This document shows, piece by piece, positions 18,602-27,190 of a DNA stretch of 64,000 bases. Position 1 is the first letter of the stretch. Each line of letters starts with the position of its first letter. The position numbers were made by a program, and so were the translations under genes. The notes under the pieces are model-generated. The model saw only the letters and a program-made list of their open reading frames with translations, had not been told where the DNA came from and did not search any database. Origin of the DNA: Archangium violaceum (lineage in GTDB: Bacteria; Myxococcota; Myxococcia; Myxococcales; Myxococcaceae); NCBI RefSeq assembly GCF_016859125.1, contig NZ_CP069338.1, positions 3,622,501 through 3,686,500 of the forward strand, read 5' to 3'.

Positions 18602-19609
18602 CTACTGTGCCAGGTCGTCCAGCACGTCGGACAGGGTGGCGGCGTTCAGGGCGCGGTCGAACCAGCGATCGAGGGTCGCCAGATCCGTGCAGGTGAGAAT
18701 GCGCTGCCGGGCCGCTTCATCGACGTGCAGACCCCTCGCGGTGAGGATCCGCAGGACGTACTCGGCACGCCCCAGGGTCTGTCCCTCCTCCCGGCCCTGT
18801 TGGCGTCCGCGCTCGATGAGTTCCTCGCCATAGCTCCGCATCAGTTCCTCCGTTCGTTGCTCATCCAGTACCGAATGTAACATCCGCCCGGTCGCTTCAT
18901 GGACGGCCGCGTCCCCGACCCACAGCAGGTAACGGATGAGCACCACCAGGTGCTCGGCCCCTTCATGCGTTGCCTGCACCTGCGCGAAGAGCGCCACCCA
19001 GTCCGGCAGCCTCCGGGCCAGTTCGTCGGTGCGTCCGTAACGCAACACCAGCCAGGCCAGCCGGGCCAGCGGTGGTCCTGGGCGCGCTCTCAACGCCTCC
19101 TCCCGCTCCACCGTCAGGTCATCCAGCAGGTACTCGAAGCGCGGCACTAGCGCTCGCCACCTCGCCCGATGTTCCTCCTCCCCTTCCGGCAACTCGAAGA
19201 GATCCTCCACTCGGCGCGGCGCGGTCCAGGCTCCATCCGGTCCGTGGTACATGACGAGTGGGATGATGAGGGGAAGCTGCGCGCTTTCCGGGTGCTCCTG
19301 GCGCCAGTGCTCCACCTGGCGCATCACGTAGCGCAGCATGCGCAGCGCCATCCACCTGTCCACCGAGGACTGATGCTCCAGCAGTACATACAGCAGCAGC
19401 GGGTGGCCCGTGCGCAGTCGAGCCGTGAAGAGCAGGTCGCTCTCTGTCTCCCTCAGCTCCGGGTCCACCACGCTGCCGGGCTCTCGCCGGAGGGACGCCC
19501 AATCCACCTCGGAGACGACATGAGAGGGCAGCACGGCGCGCAGCTCGGCGGCGGCCCGCTCGGGGTGGCCGAAGGTGTAGCGGGCGAAGAGGTCATGCGG
19601 TCCAGACAT
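18602..19609 (-). CDS. Rpn/YhgA-family putative recombination-promoting nuclease
   Basis: 335 residues from the ATG at 19609 (MSGPHDLFARYTFGHPERAA); the open frame extends to 20164 but the family begins with this motif. The PD-(D/E)XK-type core is visible in ETESDLLFTARL...LLLYVLLEHQSSVD, followed by MALRMLRYVMRQVEHW and VMYHGPDGAW, all typical of Rpn/transposase_31 proteins. The C-terminus carries RGRQQGREEG and a DUF4351-like tail (AARQRILTCTDLATLDRWFDRALNAATLSDVL). E. coli Rpn proteins are DNA endonucleases that stimulate RecA-independent recombination; the role here is unknown. Confidence 0.82.
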   Translation of the reverse strand: MSGPHDLFARYTFGHPERAAAELRAVLPSHVVSEVDWASLRREPGSVVDPELRETESDLLFTARLRTGHPLLLYVLLEHQSSVDRWMALRMLRYVMRQVEHWRQEHPESAQLPLIIPLVMYHGPDGAWTAPRRVEDLFELPEGEEEHRARWRALVPRFEYLLDDLTVEREEALRARPGPPLARLAWLVLRYGRTDELARRLPDWVALFAQVQATHEGAEHLVVLIRYLLWVGDAAVHEATGRMLHSVLDEQRTEELMRSYGEELIERGRQQGREEGQTLGRAEYVLRILTARGLHVDEAARQRILTCTDLATLDRWFDRALNAATLSDVLDDLAQ

Positions 19610-19741
19610 GGCGAGCCCCACTCCAAGCATGCGGCGGGCCAAGGGAGTCGGACACCTTCCCCGTAAGTGACGGATTCGCCACTCGACGGCCCCCTGCTCG
19701 GGAGTATTTGACGCGGGGAAACCCTCATCACGAGGAATGAC

Positions 19742-20125
19742 ATGGGTATCATGCGCTGCGAGGACCATGGCCTGCGCGGAATCGAGCACGTCTGCGAGCA
19801 TCTTCGCCATGCGGTCGACGTGGGGTCCGAGCTCCCAGCCTTCGCGAAGTACCCGCTCTTGATGGACGGTCCCTCCCCCGAGGTCTGGCTGGTCCTCTAC
19901 TTCTGCCACGAATGTGTTGCGCGAAGGGGGCTCCCAGTTCCGGAGCGGGAGCTCAGCGAAACCGAGCAGACGCGCGAGTATCACGGCATCCTCGACGACC
20001 TCGAGGTTGTCTGTGAGCGATGCTTCAAGCGCAGGGCCTTCCCCTCGGAGGGAACCGGGCCGTCGCCCATTCTCTGCTCTCCTTTCCATGCTCCAGGGGC
20101 TTCGAAGGTCACGTCCCGGTGGTAA
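19742..20125 (+). CDS. Unknown protein with paired cysteines
   Basis: 127 residues, not recognised. Cys pairs occur at CEDHGLRGIEHVCEHL (near the start), FCHECVARRGLP and VVCERCFKRR, suggesting a structural zinc site. The start could be the ATG at 19742 or 19751. It is followed at once by another unknown gene in the same direction, so the two may form a small unit. Codon use fits the genome. No function is proposed. Confidence 0.55.
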   Translation: MGIMRCEDHGLRGIEHVCEHLRHAVDVGSELPAFAKYPLLMDGPSPEVWLVLYFCHECVARRGLPVPERELSETEQTREYHGILDDLEVVCERCFKRRAFPSEGTGPSPILCSPFHAPGASKVTSRW

Positions 20126-20150
20126 CCTTCCGGCCCATGTGAGGTGGCCA

Positions 20151-20972
20151 GTGCTCGAGTTCAAGGCGGATTGCGAGGTGGATGGGGGTCTGGTCGTTGC
20201 TGATCGGGAGACGCTGAATGCGTTGTCAGACGAAGACCTGTTCTCGATGATGGTCGCCCTCGACGAACAGGGGACGTCGGAGTTGGCGTTCGACTACCCC
20301 GGGGTTTCCTGGCAGCACGTCTATGACAGGGAAACGCTCCGCTTGAGGGAACTGTGCACGGCGGGCGGGCTTTGGTTTGCCAATATGGGCCCCGGACGTT
20401 TTTGGGGTGGGGTGGAGGTGGAGCAGGTGGGTAGCACGTCCATGCCGGATGGTCTGGCTTCGGGTGGGGGAAGTCTTCGCCTACCATCAGGCGATGTCGT
20501 TGTTGTCGAGGCGGGATATTTGTGTGCACGTAGGGCCTACGCCGTGGAGGAACCCATGGCCGAGGTTTCCGTGCGGGCAGGCCTCTACGGCGTTCGCTTC
20601 CTTCGCCTGCCTCGCCCCGAGGGGCACCAGGGGATTCGCGGCGAATGGGGGGCGAGCGGAAGACCGGCTGTTGTTGTGAGCCTTTGGCCGCGCATGGATG
20701 CAACCCCTGACCTGGCGATGGGAGCGCAGGGAAACCTTCTCAAGAAGGACGCTTCCTGGCTTTCTTCCTGGTCACGCGCTGACGACCTGGTCTGGGCCGC
20801 GCTCAAACGCGTGGAAGGCCATCGGGCGATCTTCACGATCTCGTTTCCCTCTGGACACGGGTATGCGGAAGCTCCCATGGGGGCCAGGCATCTATCGGCT
20901 GGAGATGAAGTTCTCTTGCGGCTCATCGAGAAGAGCGGAGGCCGGTGGAGTGCTGAGATCGCTGGACCATGA
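20151..20972 (+). CDS. Hypothetical protein
   Basis: 273 residues from the GTG at 20151 with GAGGTGG just upstream; the frame is open from 19914, but that part overlaps the preceding gene. No domain is recognised. It has a soluble, mixed alpha/beta composition (VLEFKADCEVDGGLVVADRETLNALSDEDLFSMM...) and no signal peptide. It begins 25 bp after the Cys-pair protein. Confidence 0.55.
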   Translation: MLEFKADCEVDGGLVVADRETLNALSDEDLFSMMVALDEQGTSELAFDYPGVSWQHVYDRETLRLRELCTAGGLWFANMGPGRFWGGVEVEQVGSTSMPDGLASGGGSLRLPSGDVVVVEAGYLCARRAYAVEEPMAEVSVRAGLYGVRFLRLPRPEGHQGIRGEWGASGRPAVVVSLWPRMDATPDLAMGAQGNLLKKDASWLSSWSRADDLVWAALKRVEGHRAIFTISFPSGHGYAEAPMGARHLSAGDEVLLRLIEKSGGRWSAEIAGP

Positions 20973-21183
20973 ACTGCCGCCCGCAGGCCCTCTTCTCCGG
21001 CATCGAGGCTGACGACATCGACGCCGACAGTACGAGCCCACGCTTGGGGCAGTGTCGGTGAGGGCCCGCGGGACTTCGGGCGTTCCACGAGGTCCGCACC
21101 TACTCCGCGTCCAGGGGGTCGTCATACTCCCTGGAGTCCCACGAGAAGTAGGTTGCGCGAGTTGCCACGGGAGGGCGGGCGCG

Positions 21184-22185
21184 TCACCCGTGCTCGCTGT
21201 CGAGGTGCTTCATCTGCTCCGGTGAGTAGCGCTCGCCGGAGATCTTCACGAGCGCATCGAGCGCCGTGAGATCGTCCTTCGACAGCGGCCGGTCCAGGGC
21301 GCCGAGCGAGTCCTCGAGCTGCATGAGGGTCTTCGCACCGACCACGGGGACGAACGCCGGCTGGCGTGCGAGCACCCACGCGACCGCGAGCTGCCCAGGC
21401 GTCATGCCGCGCTCCTGGGCGAAGCGGTGAAGGGCGGCCACGGTCTCCTCGTTCTTCTCCCGGTTCGTGCCGCTGAAGCGGGGGAGGTGGGCGCGGAAGT
21501 CCCTGGGTCCCCGCGGCTTGCTGCCGGTGAGCAGGCCTCGCGAGAAGACGCCGTAGAGTGTCGCGCTGATGCCGAGCTCCTCGAGCACGGGGAAGATCTC
21601 CGCCTCGGGGCCGCGGCTCGCGAGTGAGTATTCGATCTGCAGATCGACGATGGGGTGGACGCGGTGGGCGCGGCGGATGGTCTCGACGCCGACTTCGGAC
21701 AGCCCGATGTGGCGCACGTAGCCCGCCTTCACCAGATCCGCGATCGCGCCGATGGTGTCCTCGATGGGGACGGACGGGTCCAACCGGGCGGGGCGGTAGA
21801 TGTCGATGACGTCCACCCCCAGCCGGGTCAGGCTGTAGGCGATGAAGTTCTTCACGGCGACCGGGCGCGTGTCATTCCCGCCAAAGCTCCCATCCGGTCC
21901 TCGGAGCGCGCCGAACTTCACGGAGAGCTGCACCTGGTTCCTCCGGCCCGCGATGGCACGCCCCACGAGGAGCTCGTTGTGGCCCATTCCGTAGAAGTCA
22001 CCCGTGTCGATCAACGTGACGCCGCGATCGATCGCGGCCTGGATGGTCCGGATGCTCTCGGCGTCATCGGTCGCGCCGTACATGCCCGACATTCCCATGC
22101 AGCCAAGCCCCAGCGGGAATACCTCGGGTCCCGTGGCGCCCAGCTTCACCGTCCGCTGCGTCTTCTTCGCTTCGTGCGTGCTCAT
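21184..22185 (-). CDS. Aldo/keto reductase
   Basis: 333 residues from the ATG at 22185 with AAGGAGAG upstream. NAD(P)H-dependent oxidoreductase of the AKR (beta/alpha)8 family: GLGCMGMSGMYG, IDTGDFYGMGHNELLVGRAI (Asp and Tyr of the catalytic set) and VKFG (Lys). The usual catalytic His region reads YRPARLDPSVPIEDTIG, so the His is replaced, as in one AKR subfamily. C-terminal VVGAKTLMQLEDSLGAL is the cofactor-binding segment. It is divergent from a LysR regulator 73 bp away, which probably controls it. Confidence 0.92.
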   Translation of the reverse strand: MSTHEAKKTQRTVKLGATGPEVFPLGLGCMGMSGMYGATDDAESIRTIQAAIDRGVTLIDTGDFYGMGHNELLVGRAIAGRRNQVQLSVKFGALRGPDGSFGGNDTRPVAVKNFIAYSLTRLGVDVIDIYRPARLDPSVPIEDTIGAIADLVKAGYVRHIGLSEVGVETIRRAHRVHPIVDLQIEYSLASRGPEAEIFPVLEELGISATLYGVFSRGLLTGSKPRGPRDFRAHLPRFSGTNREKNEETVAALHRFAQERGMTPGQLAVAWVLARQPAFVPVVGAKTLMQLEDSLGALDRPLSKDDLTALDALVKISGERYSPEQMKHLDSEHG

Positions 22186-22231
22186 CGTTCGTCTCTCCTT
22201 CTGCGCAAAGACTATGGATCGACACGCTGAA

Positions 22232-22247
22232 ATCCAATGAATAGGAT
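22232..22247. promoter_or_regulatory. Inverted repeat in the aldo/keto reductase-LysR intergenic region
   Basis: ATCCAATGAATAGGAT has 4-bp arms (ATCC/GGAT) around an AT-rich centre, and it overlaps the space between divergent starts. It is a candidate LysR-box. Confidence 0.4.
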
Positions 22248-22258
22248 GTATCCGAATC

Positions 22259-23191
22259 ATGCACGGCGTCTATGAAAAGGATCTCGACCTCAACCTGCTC
22301 CGTGTCTTCGTCGTCGTGGCGGAAGCGGGCAGCGTCACGGAGGCGGCGAGTCGTCTCTATCTCACGCAGCCCGCGGTGAGCGCGGCGCTGAGGCGTCTCA
22401 CGTCGGCGGTGGGGGCGCCCCTGTTCGTCCGAGCGGGGCGCGGGCTGGCGCTCACGGCGCGCGGGCAGCGTCTGTTCGCTTCGGCCCGGCCGCACCTCCA
22501 GGCACTCGTCGAGGCGGCTGTCTCTCCAGGGACTTTCGACCCGAAGACGAGCGAGCGGACGGTGCGGCTCGGATTGTCGGACGTGAACGAGACGTGGCTC
22601 CTCCCGCCGCTCCTCCGGGTGCTCGCCGAGGAGGCTCCGCGCATGAGGCTCATCGTGATTCCGGTGCAGTTCCGCACCATCGCCGAGGCGCTGGGTTCCT
22701 CGGCGGTGGACCTCGCGGTGACGGTGGCGGACGAGTTGCCGGCCGATACGCGGCGCCTCTCGCTCTACACGGGAGGCTTCGTGTGTCTCTACGACCCCCG
22801 GCACGCCCGGCTGGGGAAGCGCCTGACGATGGAGCGCTACCTCGAGCACGAGCACGTCATCGTCTCGTACAACGCGGACCTGCGAGGCATCGTCGAGGAC
22901 ATGCTGGGCATCCAACGGCGCGTCCGGGTGTCGGTGCCGACGTTCCACAGCATCGGTGCCCTGGTGGAGGGCAGTGCCCTGCTCGCCACGATTCCCATCG
23001 TGGTCGCTCGGGAGCTCACGTCGCTGCGTCCGAACCTCCGCACAGCGCCCCTGCCGGTGCCGTTGGGCCTGGGGAGCGCGCCGATGGAGCTTCTCTGGCG
23101 GAATACGGTCGAGGACGACGAGGCCATCCGCTTCATCCGCGGCCTGGTGGTCCGCGTGGCGAAGGAGAAGACGGTGCACCTGGCTGATTGA
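22259..23191 (+). CDS. LysR-family transcriptional regulator
   Basis: 310 residues. N-terminal winged HTH (LDLNLLRVFVVVAEAGSVTEAASRLYLTQPAVSAALRRL, about residues 8-46), then a substrate-binding domain (TVRLGLSDVNETWLLPPLL...). It is divergent from the aldo/keto reductase and is followed, 7 bp after its stop, by an alpha/beta hydrolase gene that may be co-transcribed. The effector is not predictable. Confidence 0.92.
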   Translation: MHGVYEKDLDLNLLRVFVVVAEAGSVTEAASRLYLTQPAVSAALRRLTSAVGAPLFVRAGRGLALTARGQRLFASARPHLQALVEAAVSPGTFDPKTSERTVRLGLSDVNETWLLPPLLRVLAEEAPRMRLIVIPVQFRTIAEALGSSAVDLAVTVADELPADTRRLSLYTGGFVCLYDPRHARLGKRLTMERYLEHEHVIVSYNADLRGIVEDMLGIQRRVRVSVPTFHSIGALVEGSALLATIPIVVARELTSLRPNLRTAPLPVPLGLGSAPMELLWRNTVEDDEAIRFIRGLVVRVAKEKTVHLAD

Positions 23192-23198
23192 GCATGGC

Positions 23199-23816
23199 AT
23201 GGTCGTCAGCCCCATGAGCCCTCACATCCTGTTCCTTCCTGGCGCTGGAGGTGCCGCGTCCTTCTGGCATCCGCTCGGCGCGCTGCTGCCGGCGAGCTGG
23301 CGCAAGACCTATCTGAGCTGGCCGGGCCTCGGCCTCGAGCCGCATGACCCGTCGGTGCGAAGCCTCGACGATGCGGTCGCCCATGCCTCCCGCGGGTTGG
23401 AAGGCCCGAGCGTGGTCGTGGCGCAGTCGATGGGCGGCGTCGTCGCCGTGCGGCTGGCGCTCACCCATCCGGAGCGCATCAGCCATCTGGTCCTGACGGC
23501 CACCTCCGGCGGCATCGATGTCGCGAGCCTCGGCGCCAGCGATTGGCGCGGTCCCTATCGCGCGGAGTACCCGAAGGCGGCGGACTGGCTCCTGAACGAC
23601 CGGACGGACCTCTCGGCGGAGCTCCACCGGATCTCCATCCCGACGTTGCTGCTCTGGGGCGATGCGGATCCCCTCAGTCCCGTGGCGGTCGGCTGTCGTC
23701 TCGAGCAACTGCTGCCCAGGGCCCGGCTGCGGGTGCTCGCGGGTGGGGACCACATGTTCGCCCGAGAGCGCGCGGACGAGATTGTGACGTGGGTCACGGA
23801 GCATCTCCGCGCGTGA
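23199..23816 (+). CDS. Alpha/beta hydrolase
   Basis: 205 residues from the ATG at 23199 (an alternative ATG at 23214 fits the family equally well). Small serine hydrolase: LPGAGGAASFWHPLGALLP, nucleophile elbow AQSMGGVVA (S77), LLLWGDADPLSP (Asp) and GGDHMF (His) complete the triad. No signal peptide. It sits immediately behind the LysR gene. Esterase or lipase-like function cannot be narrowed further. Confidence 0.85.
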   Translation: MVVSPMSPHILFLPGAGGAASFWHPLGALLPASWRKTYLSWPGLGLEPHDPSVRSLDDAVAHASRGLEGPSVVVAQSMGGVVAVRLALTHPERISHLVLTATSGGIDVASLGASDWRGPYRAEYPKAADWLLNDRTDLSAELHRISIPTLLLWGDADPLSPVAVGCRLEQLLPRARLRVLAGGDHMFARERADEIVTWVTEHLRA

Positions 23817-23906
23817 CCGAGCCGGGCCCGGAGGCAACGACGCCGACACCCACCGGGAGGCGCCTCCAGGGACCCTCGAATCACGATTCATCCCTTGTGC
23901 ACGTCA

Positions 23907-24030
23907 GTCTTCGACGGCATCCGGGCCCATGTCGTCGCCGATCGCTCGCAGTTCTTCAAGGACCTCAGCGTGCCCTTCTTTGGTGCCAACCGGCCGGGCG
24001 CCAAGGTCTCGCAGGGCATGCGGGACGCGT
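23907..24030 (+). pseudogene. Chloroperoxidase-like alpha/beta hydrolase fragment
   Basis: [20 protein letters not shown] followed by [17 protein letters not shown] matches the cap region of non-heme chloroperoxidases/alpha-beta hydrolases ([36 protein letters not shown]). No start, nucleophile or C-terminus is present on either side, so it is a relic. The flanking 23817-23906 and 24031-24103 hold nothing recognisable. Confidence 0.65.
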
Positions 24031-24103
24031 TACCCCGCCAACGCCCACGCCCGGTTCAACCGGGCGCGGACGACCCCGCGGCTGATGTGGGCCCCTGCTC
24101 GCC

Positions 24104-25432
24104 TCAGGTCCGAGCTGTTGGCACCAGGCGAATACCCTGAGGAATGAGGAAGGAAGCCGCCGCGAAGGGAGAGACCTTCGCGCCTGCCGCGAGCGTGAGG
24201 CGGTAACGGCGGGTCACCGTCGCGATGACGAGCACCAGCGCCAGTTTCGCGAGCGAGGCGCCCATGCAGAGGCGCGGGCCACCCCCGAAGGGGAAGTACG
24301 CGAACTTGGGGAGCCGCTCGAGCGAGCCATCGAGCCAGCGCTCCGGGCGGAACGCTTCAGGGTCCACGAACCACCGCGGGTCCCGGTGGGTCACCCAGGG
24401 GCTCAGCGCCAGGCTGACGCCCGCGGCAATCCGATAGCCGCCCAGCTCTCCTTCCTGGAGGGAATCCCGGGCCGTCATCCATACAGGGGGGTAGAGCCGC
24501 AGTGACTCCTTGATGACCGCCGCCGTGTAGACCAGGCGGTCCGAATCCTCGACCGTGGCGCGCCGGCCGCCCAGCGTCTGCTCCACCTCGGCTGCCACAC
24601 GCGCATCCACCTCCGGGTGCAGCGCCATCAGGTAGAGCGTCCACGCCAGCGCGATGGCCGTCGGCTGGTGTGCGGCGAGGAGCATGATGGCCACTTCGTC
24701 GCGGGGGTACCACGGGGGGGCCAGGCATCCATCCTCCCCATCGCGAGCCTGGTGCACCAGCTCGAGGAGGTTGGACGAGCCGCGGCTCCGCTCCCGGAGT
24801 CGCTCGATGAGCCCGTAGACCGCCCGGTCGAACTGCCAGACCGACCACCTGAACCGGAGGTTCTGCGGCGTGGGGAGCCAGCGCGGTATCCGGATCGGGA
24901 GCGGCCGGAAACTCCACGCCAGGAAGGAAGTGACCCGCCGGACCTCGTTGGCGCTGAGGTCCGAACCCAGGAGGAACCGCCCGACCACCTGGGCCGCGAG
25001 GGGCGCGACGTCGCCCTCGAGCGCGCGCACCTTCCCAGGGCGCCAGGAAGCGATCATCTCCTCGGCGGCTTCGACGATCGGCTCCGCGCGGGTGTCGACG
25101 CGATCACGCTTGAACAAAGACTGGAGGAGCCTGCGCTTGTAGAGCCAATCCTTCCCGTCCGTGTGCATCAGCGCATAGTGATACGAGCCGGTCTTGGCCC
25201 AGGTTGGCTTCTGCCCGGTCTCCTTCGCGAAGCTCCGCTGGCTGTTGACGAAGACGTGCTCGATGTCGCGGGGATGGCAGAGGAGATAGTTGTCCTGGCC
25301 CAACCGAACGACATCCCCGAACTCCCGGGCGCACCGGGTCACGAACCTGAGCGGGTCGGCGTGGAAGTCCGCGACATTGGCGATGCCCCATGCACCCTCG
25401 GGGCCGGGAGGCTCTCCATGAAGCGTAGTCAT
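24104..25432 (-). CDS. Cytochrome P450
   Basis: 442 residues. Heme-thiolate motif [20 protein letters not shown] (C389), ExxR as KESLRLYP, and the PERF-type FRPERWL. The I-helix oxygen-binding motif, normally (A/G)Gx(D/E)T, reads [10 protein letters not shown]: the acid is Gln and a Pro intervenes, which is unusual. The N-terminus ([23 protein letters not shown]) is soluble and without a membrane anchor. It is preceded on the same strand by a 32-codon gene and a hairpin. No redox partner gene is adjacent. The substrate is unknown. Confidence 0.93.
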   Translation of the reverse strand: MTTLHGEPPGPEGAWGIANVADFHADPLRFVTRCAREFGDVVRLGQDNYLLCHPRDIEHVFVNSQRSFAKETGQKPTWAKTGSYHYALMHTDGKDWLYKRRLLQSLFKRDRVDTRAEPIVEAAEEMIASWRPGKVRALEGDVAPLAAQVVGRFLLGSDLSANEVRRVTSFLAWSFRPLPIRIPRWLPTPQNLRFRWSVWQFDRAVYGLIERLRERSRGSSNLLELVHQARDGEDGCLAPPWYPRDEVAIMLLAAHQPTAIALAWTLYLMALHPEVDARVAAEVEQTLGGRRATVEDSDRLVYTAAVIKESLRLYPPVWMTARDSLQEGELGGYRIAAGVSLALSPWVTHRDPRWFVDPEAFRPERWLDGSLERLPKFAYFPFGGGPRLCMGASLAKLALVLVIATVTRRYRLTLAAGAKVSPFAAASFLIPQGIRLVPTART

Positions 25433-25475
25433 GCGAAAATTCCCCTCTCACCGACAGCCGGCGCTCACGCGATGA

Positions 25476-25513
25476 GAATCGGCCAGAAGCATGAGCTCGC
25501 CGCTGGCCGATTC
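25476..25513 (-). terminator. Hairpin between the 32-codon gene and the P450 gene
   Basis: GAATCGGCCAG (25476-25486) and CTGGCCGATTC (25503-25513) are perfect 11-bp complementary arms around a 16-nt loop. There is no T-tract, so it is more likely an attenuator or mRNA-stabilising stem than a full terminator. It would let the upstream short gene be made in excess over the P450. Confidence 0.6.
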
Positions 25514-25536
25514 GAGTCATGACTTCTGCCGCTGAT

Positions 25537-25635
25537 TCAGTACCCGCCGCCAGGCGTGATGGCCTGGTACTGGCGCGTCAGCTTCTTCGGATTGGACAAG
25601 CCCAGCGCCACCGCGATGTAGAAGAAAGCCTTCAT
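25537..25635 (-). CDS. 32-residue peptide gene upstream of the P450
   Basis: ATG at 25635 with AAGGAGG at 25642-25648 (7-nt spacing), one of the best ribosome binding sites in the window, and a candidate promoter at 25682-25712. The peptide starts MKAFFYIAVALGLSNPKK, with a hydrophobic stretch at residues 4-13, then a basic middle (KKLTRQYQ) and ends ITPGGGY. Aromatic residues are F4, F5, Y6, Y23 and the C-terminal Y32. No family is recognised. It could be a precursor or signalling peptide, or a leader peptide for the P450. It is too short to be found by usual gene callers. Confidence 0.6.
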   Translation of the reverse strand: MKAFFYIAVALGLSNPKKLTRQYQAITPGGGY

Positions 25636-25681
25636 GATCGATCCTCCTTGTTTGGGCTTTGAAGTTGTTCAGCCCGCCAGG

Positions 25682-25712
25682 ATGATAGCGCCAGGTCTGT
25701 CATGTCTGTCAA
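25682..25712 (-). promoter_or_regulatory. Candidate promoter of the 32-codon gene
   Basis: On the minus strand, TTGACA (25707-25712, perfect -35), a 19-bp spacer and TATCAT (25682-25687, 5/6 match to the -10). The spacer is 1-2 bp longer than ideal. The -35 falls in a 9-bp tandem repeat (TCTGTCATG then TCTGTCAAT, 25696-25713), which may be a regulator site. A transcript would have a leader of about 40 nt. Confidence 0.5.
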
Positions 25713-25864
25713 TGCCTCATTGGCTTGCGCCACGAAGACAACGAGCAAGCAAAGACAAGCCAACCGAGAGGAGGCATGAGGTCTCTCCAGATATTCGCGT
25801 CCAGACAGTGCGCCTATCGATGCAGAGCCCATGCCGTGCCAGGCACTCCCTCGTGCCGCATGAT

Positions 25865-25918
25865 TGGCACGTCAAAAGACAAGGGCTGACGCGTCAGCGG
25901 TGCTGGCTGACACGTCAG
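25865..25918. promoter_or_regulatory. Array of three TGRCRCGTCA palindromic sites
   Basis: TGGCACGTCA (25865-25874), TGACGCGTCA (25887-25896, perfect; 12 bp with flanking C/G) and TGACACGTCA (25908-25917) have centres 22 and 21 bp apart, two helical turns, so all three lie on one DNA face. This is the pattern of a cooperative operator. The nearest promoter is that of the 32-codon/P450 unit, about 150 bp away. Confidence 0.55.
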
Positions 25919-26039
25919 AGCCGCTGGCCGCGTGGGCCGAACGGCTGTTCCTGTCTGGCCACGAACGAAAAATTGCCTGCCTGATGGAGGGCATTCCGTG
26001 CCGGGTGTGGAGGCATGCGCCGGGTGTGACAGCACCCAT

Positions 26040-26132
26040 CGGGGGCGCGCCATTGTGGAGCACCTGGGGCTGCCTACGCGGCCTGCGAAGCGGGCCCTGG
26101 GGCAGGGGTCACCCCAGCAGGCGTGGTGTTGA
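26040..26132 (+). pseudogene. Possible transposase C-terminal remnant (IS91-like)
   Basis: The frame ending at 26132 reads GRAIVEHLGLPTRPAKRALG and then QGSPQQAWC-stop. It resembles the tail of IS91-type transposases (AILxHLGLPTxPxxxAPA). A weak ACAGC precedes it. Nothing else of a transposase is found nearby, so it would be a very short fossil. Confidence 0.4.
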
Positions 26133-26167
26133 GCCTGGCGCGGCCACGACCCACAACTCCCTGTTCA

Positions 26168-27190
26168 CTAGGGCCAGAAGCCCTGCCAGGTCGTGTAGAA
26201 CGAGTCGCTATCGATGACGCAGGTGTGGGGGGACTCGACGCAGCGGACGTCCGTGCTCGAGGTCGTCTTCCCGTAGGAGCCCGCGTTCAACCGGGTGGCG
26301 CCCCAATGCGTGGTCGACGCCGTCAGGAAGCTGTCCTTCGTATGGACCAGACCCCGGTAGTTCCCTCCACCCGCGGGCGTCGCCAGTCCGCTCGAGGAGA
26401 GCGTGTAGCTGGGGACCGTCTGCACGGGGGTGCGGTCCGTCGGGCCCGCCAGCATGACGACCGTGTCCACCAGGTGATCCTTGCCGATGACTGCCGCATG
26501 CCCCGCGCCCTGGGAGTGCCCCGCGACGATGAGCTTGTTCCAGACGATGCCACAGGGAATGGCCGTGTTCTTGGTTCCCGTACAGTTGGAGGGCGTGAGG
26601 TAGGCGCCCCATCCCCCGGCCGGATCCTGGCTGTCCCGCATGAACACGAGCAGCCGGATGAGGCGGGCCTCGATGCCGTCGTAGTAGCCCATATCCGTCA
26701 CGGCGGAGCCCGGCTGCACGACGCCCGTGATGAAGGTGCGGCGCGTGGGCAGGTGGCAATCCACGTTCGTGCCGCACACCTCCCGGATGTTCGGAGAGTT
26801 CCGGTGGGTAATCCCAACCACGCGATAGCCCTTGTTCACGGCGCTCGCGAAGAAGCTGGTCTGCGCGGTGGTGTACTCGTTGATGTGATAGAAATTACCG
26901 GCGCTCGAGCCCGCTCCGTGGAGCATCACGACCAGGTTGCTCTTGGTGGGGGTGTTGGGGCGCAGCGCGTAGTGGGGACGGTTCCAGGACGTCGTCCTTC
27001 CACCGAAGTTGGTGTCCGTGGGGAGCATCGCCCAGCACTTCGCGTCGGCGGGCGCCTGGCACGCGGAGAGCGCTTCCTGTTCCCGGGTGGAGAGTTCGTC
27101 TCCGGAGAACGGCACCTCATCCTCGAGAGGCCCACACGCCGCGAGGGCCAGGAGTGCACACAGTGGCAGGCTCTTCTTCAGTGGGTTCAT
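26168..27190 (-). CDS. Secreted alpha/beta hydrolase lipoprotein
   Basis: 340 residues from the ATG at 27190, which gives a lipoprotein signal (LPLCALLALAAC; Cys about residue 19). Hydrolase core: NLVVMLHGAGSSAGNF (oxyanion region) and nucleophile elbow VAGHSQGAGHA (S226). Six or more further Cys suggest disulfides, as expected outside the cytoplasm. It resembles chlorophyllase/PHB-depolymerase-like esterases, but the substrate is unknown. No operon partner is seen. Confidence 0.82.
   Translation of the reverse strand: MNPLKKSLPLCALLALAACGPLEDEVPFSGDELSTREQEALSACQAPADAKCWAMLPTDTNFGGRTTSWNRPHYALRPNTPTKSNLVVMLHGAGSSAGNFYHINEYTTAQTSFFASAVNKGYRVVGITHRNSPNIREVCGTNVDCHLPTRRTFITGVVQPGSAVTDMGYYDGIEARLIRLLVFMRDSQDPAGGWGAYLTPSNCTGTKNTAIPCGIVWNKLIVAGHSQGAGHAAVIGKDHLVDTVVMLAGPTDRTPVQTVPSYTLSSSGLATPAGGGNYRGLVHTKDSFLTASTTHWGATRLNAGSYGKTTSSTDVRCVESPHTCVIDSDSFYTTWQGFWP

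Larger units (their letters stand above)
25713..26167. other. Non-coding stretch upstream of the peptide gene
   Basis: No intact gene; short open frames in all phases have no family features. It contains the palindrome array at 25865-25918 and a transposase relic at 26040-26132. Confidence 0.6.

Noticed and set aside
24104-25635. Definite assignment as a P450-modified RiPP cluster
   Set aside because: Only the precursor-like frame and the P450 are present; the P450 is not recognisably of the known class, so it is kept as a hypothesis.
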